64,000 bases of DNA from an uncultured Lewinella sp. Lineage in GTDB: Bacteria > Bacteroidota > Bacteroidia > Chitinophagales > Saprospiraceae. Shown one piece after another: positions 63,852 through 64,000 of this stretch (position 1 is the stretch's first letter; every line of letters starts with the position of its first letter). The position numbers and the translations under genes were made by a program. The stretch lies in contig CAJXOS010000013.1 in assembly GCA_913057725.1 (NCBI GenBank), positions 1-64,000 on the forward strand. Direction: 5' to 3'. The notes under the pieces are model-generated. The model saw only the letters and a list, made by a program, of their open reading frames with translations. It was not told the origin of the DNA and searched no databases.

Positions 63852-64000
63852 CCTTCGCTCTAATATGACAGGCTAAGGTAAAAAATGTCTGTAGTAAATG
63901 AGGCCTTTAGAATAGAACTTGTAACCACGATCGTAAGTGTGGCGTCAAAGCGTATATAAGAAGCTTTTCCTTTGTCGGTAGAAACAGGCCGTTTGTCGAT

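Noticed and set aside
63860-64000. Minus-strand frame open from the right edge, 46 codons, ending 8 bases before the aspartoacylase-like start
   Set aside because: Its position would fit an upstream operon gene, but the translated residues show no recognisable features, and a frame of this length can occur by chance. Sequence beyond the edge is needed.
1-64000. tRNA, rRNA, CRISPR arrays, insertion sequences, prophage genes
   Set aside because: Looked for cloverleaf T-loop sequences, regularly spaced repeats, and transposase, integrase or phage structural motifs on both strands; none was found.

Overview
The window is bacterial chromosome from a member of Bacteroidota, most likely a marine Saprospiria/Lewinella-like organism. 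The signs are several very large secreted proteins with type IX secretion (T9SS) sorting tails of both kinds (short type A tails and a CHU_C-like type B tail), HYR-like Cys-paired repeats, a PorP/SprF-family partner, OmpA/PD40 envelope proteins, and promoters of the TTTG/TAnnTTTG type rather than -35/-10 boxes. I see no rRNA, tRNA, CRISPR array, transposase, phage gene or replication origin. Most genes are chromosomal core or lineage-typical genes in short operons, many closed by clear hairpin-plus-T-tract terminators.

Layout. 1-260: the last 28 codons of a small peptide with a double-glycine leader-like end, then a terminator. 267-5855: a divergent pair of two-gene units. The left unit is a lipoprotein plus a TPR-CHAT protease-like protein; the right unit is an ECF-type sigma factor plus a membrane TPR protein placed like an anti-sigma factor. 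6239-18981: two large T9SS cargo proteins flanking a sodium:solute symporter, FabH and a small outer-membrane protein; the second cargo protein carries dockerin-like and cohesin-like modules. 19205-26790: housekeeping genes (amidophosphoribosyltransferase-like, HflX, M29 aminopeptidase, a degenerate exonuclease-like protein, GalE, RsgA). 27076-30418: a cytochrome P450 and an acyl-CoA dehydrogenase, divergent, with two near-identical 20-base palindromic sites between them. 30517-34347: a minus-strand membrane-protein cluster (DUF1361, Coq4-like, DUF4173, winged-helix regulator, membrane protein), with one operator motif occurring in front of two of its genes. 34527-41847: orphan LytS-type histidine kinase, DUF2141 protein, lipoprotein, M4 metalloprotease with T9SS tail, PLP-dependent deaminase/desulfhydrase, beta-barrel protein.

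41848-42399 is a gene-free stretch that looks like a stand-alone structured RNA: a promoter, four hairpins (one with a GAAA tetraloop) and a strong terminator, with no convincing reading frame. It is followed by a persulfide-dioxygenase/rhodanese protein, a polytopic membrane protein and two small proteins.

46774-62088 is an envelope and adhesion region. A 2373-residue HYR/Ig-like adhesin with a CHU_C-like tail is followed by its likely PorP/SprF partner, an OmpA/PD40 protein and a radical SAM/SPASM protein. Then come a TPR protein with a long structured leader, a methyltransferase, and a second OmpA/PD40 protein. The window ends with a TIGR02757-type protein and an aspartoacylase/succinylglutamate-desuccinylase-like enzyme that overlap tail to tail.

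Most notable for follow-up: the candidate RNA at 42037-42311, the sigma/anti-sigma-like/CHAT/lipoprotein module at 267-5855, the two conserved operator pairs (28503-28586 and 33353-34370), and the truncated GG-leader peptide at the left edge.
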